From Hyperoodon ampullatus (taxonomy: Eukaryota; Chordata; Mammalia; Artiodactyla; Ziphiidae): a stretch of 64,000 nt of DNA. Position numbers and translations under genes: made by a program. Below, piece by piece: positions 62,882-64,000 of the stretch. The notes below the pieces were generated by a model, which did not search any database, was not told the origin of the DNA, and was given only the letters and a program-made list of their open reading frames with translations. The number at the start of each line of letters is the position of its first letter. The stretch's first letter is position 1. The stretch covers positions 11,985,492 through 12,049,491 of the forward strand of contig OX457061.1 of assembly GCA_949752795.1 (NCBI GenBank). Direction: 5' to 3'.

Positions 62882-63225
62882 AGGCTTCCCTGGTGGCAAT
62901 CCGCCTGCCAATGCAGGGGACACAGGTTGGAGCCCTGGCCTGGGAAGATCCCACATGCCTCGGAGCAACTAAGCCCATGCGCCACAACTACTGAGCCTGT
63001 GCTCTAGAGCCCAAGAGCCACAACTACTGAGCCCGTGTGCCACAACTACTGAAGCCCTCGCGCCTAGAGCCCGTGCTCTGCAACAAGAGAAGCCACCACA
63101 GTGAGAAGCCTGTGCACCAGAAAGAAGGGTAGCCCCCGCTCGCCGCAACTAGAGAAAGCCGGCGCACAGCGACAAAGACCCAACACAGCCAAAAATAAAT
63201 AAATAACTTTATATAAAAAAAAAAT
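62882..63225 (+). mobile_element. Long CHR-type SINE lacking the A box
   Basis: The head reads 'aggcttccctggtggcaatccgcctgcc', missing the 'gcagtggttaag' part of the A box. The body is otherwise complete, with an AAATAAATAAAT tail. Target-site duplication TTATCTC at 62875-62881 and 63226-63232. Confidence 0.9.
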
Positions 63226-63232
63226 TTATCTC

Positions 63233-63385
63233 CTACTTTTGGCGATGATGGTTATGTTTATTATCTTGAGTGTGGTGATGGTTTATGGGCATCGATATAT
63301 GTCAAAACACACCGAATTGTACACCTTCAATATATGTGTAGTTTATTGCATATTTATTATACTTCAACAAAGCTGGAGAAAAAGG
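63233..63385 (+). mobile_element. L1 3' end
   Basis: 'gtttattatcttgagtgtggtgatggtttatggg', 'atgtcaaaacacaccgaattgtacacc', 'ttattatacttcaacaaagctg'. Confidence 0.85.
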
Positions 63386-63719
63386 TCACTTCCCCAGTAA
63401 GGCAGGTCTTGAACTCCCTCGGTCCCCATGTGCAATCCCCCAAACCACATTAACCTTCTTTAGTCTGTACCGTGAATAGGAGTAAATGGCTCATGTTTTG
63501 CATGGTGATGAATGAATGAATGAGGGCAAAGGAGGTCCAGCCTGTGTTTAGAGGGCAGTGGAGCAGCGGAGACTCCAGGAGGGAGGAGGGGGCGTAGTAG
63601 GAGATCTGGAAATGGCAAGTCCAGAGAGGTACTCAGAGGTTGGAGGTCAAGCCAGAATCTGGGTCTCCCATCATTTGTGGGGTCAGGTGGGCAGGTAGTC
63701 TGCCCCAGTGTGAAAATTG
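63386..63719. other. Unassigned sequence
   Basis: A 'gaatgaatgaatgagg' tract near 63510 and faint antisense L2/MIR text. No gene is supported. Confidence 0.35.
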
Positions 63720-63850
63720 AGGAGAAGAATAATATTAGTAACTATCATATTAATGTTAAGCATTATTTTTGTTGAAAATTAAGTGAGTTAATCCACGTAC
63801 AGGGCTGAGAACAGTGCCTGACCTATTGGAGATGTTAAGTGTTCATATTG
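63720..63850 (+). mobile_element. MIR 3' part
   Basis: 'aagtgagttaatccacgtacagggctgagaacagtgcctgacc'. Confidence 0.7.
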
Positions 63851-64000
63851 AGCCTTGTTTGGCTGTGAATAGCCCTGGTGATCGATAAGTCTGGGAGATC
63901 CTGGTTATAAACCTTTGGTCAATTTGGATTCAGGTTGATGGTGGGTGACTTTAGGGGTCATCTCCTCTCCCTAAGAGACCCGTCTCATCCTCTGTCCTCT
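63851..64000. other. Unassigned window end
   Basis: No feature recognised. Confidence 0.3.

Noticed and set aside
6000..64000. Possible STRBP or other neighbouring-gene exons
   Set aside because: I looked for exon-like conserved frames because STRBP is the next gene in human. None was seen, so its first exon is taken to lie beyond the right edge.

Overview
The window is mammalian nuclear DNA, most likely from a cetacean (whale or dolphin). The main evidence is about 23 copies of tRNA-derived CHR-type SINEs, most flanked by recognisable target-site duplications, including the roughly 200 bp CHR-2 form that is abundant in cetaceans. No ruminant-type BovB or Bov-tA copies were recognised. The background is ordinary for placental mammals: many MIR and L2 relics, old L1M fragments, MLT1/MLT2 and one other solo LTR, and hAT-Charlie elements (MER5, MER20, MER3/33 type).

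Only one protein-coding exon can be supported. It is the first coding exon of CRB2 (Crumbs 2) on the minus strand at 5675-5768. It has a signal peptide beginning MALARPGT, a long leucine run, and a consensus GTGAGT donor in phase 1. Positions 1-5674 are therefore the promoter-proximal part of CRB2 intron 1, and exon 2 lies beyond the left edge. A CpG-rich, G-quadruplex-capable, TATA-less promoter lies just to the right of the exon. Everything from about 6 kb to 64 kb is upstream intergenic DNA. In human the next gene in this direction is the divergently oriented STRBP; none of its exons is seen here.

Layout. 1-5.7 kb: CRB2 intron 1, with old MIR copies and a GT-rich tract. 5.7-6.6 kb: exon 1, promoter and a C-rich flank. 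6.6-17.8 kb: GC-rich upstream DNA with only ancient repeats, a good CTCF-like site and a perfect CRE. 17.8-36 kb: scattered CHR SINEs, MIR/L2, MER20 and the first L1 fragment. 36-38 kb: a 104 bp inverted repeat (95% identical arms, 1.7 kb apart) centred on a composite nuclear-receptor/octamer palindrome. 38-64 kb: a retrotransposon-dense region with L1 fragments repeatedly interrupted by SINEs and LTRs, plus three repeat-free blocks that may be conserved non-coding elements.

No operon, CRISPR array, functional tRNA or rRNA gene, or new enzymatic system is visible. Most long open frames are chance products of GC-rich DNA, or are translations of the CHR SINE that recur from copy to copy. The most interesting observations are the inverted repeat with its composite motif, the absence of CHR and L1 insertions around the CRB2 promoter, and several structurally odd SINE copies. 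All repeat family names come from recognition by eye and would need RepeatMasker to confirm subfamilies; repeat boundaries are approximate unless a target-site duplication is given.
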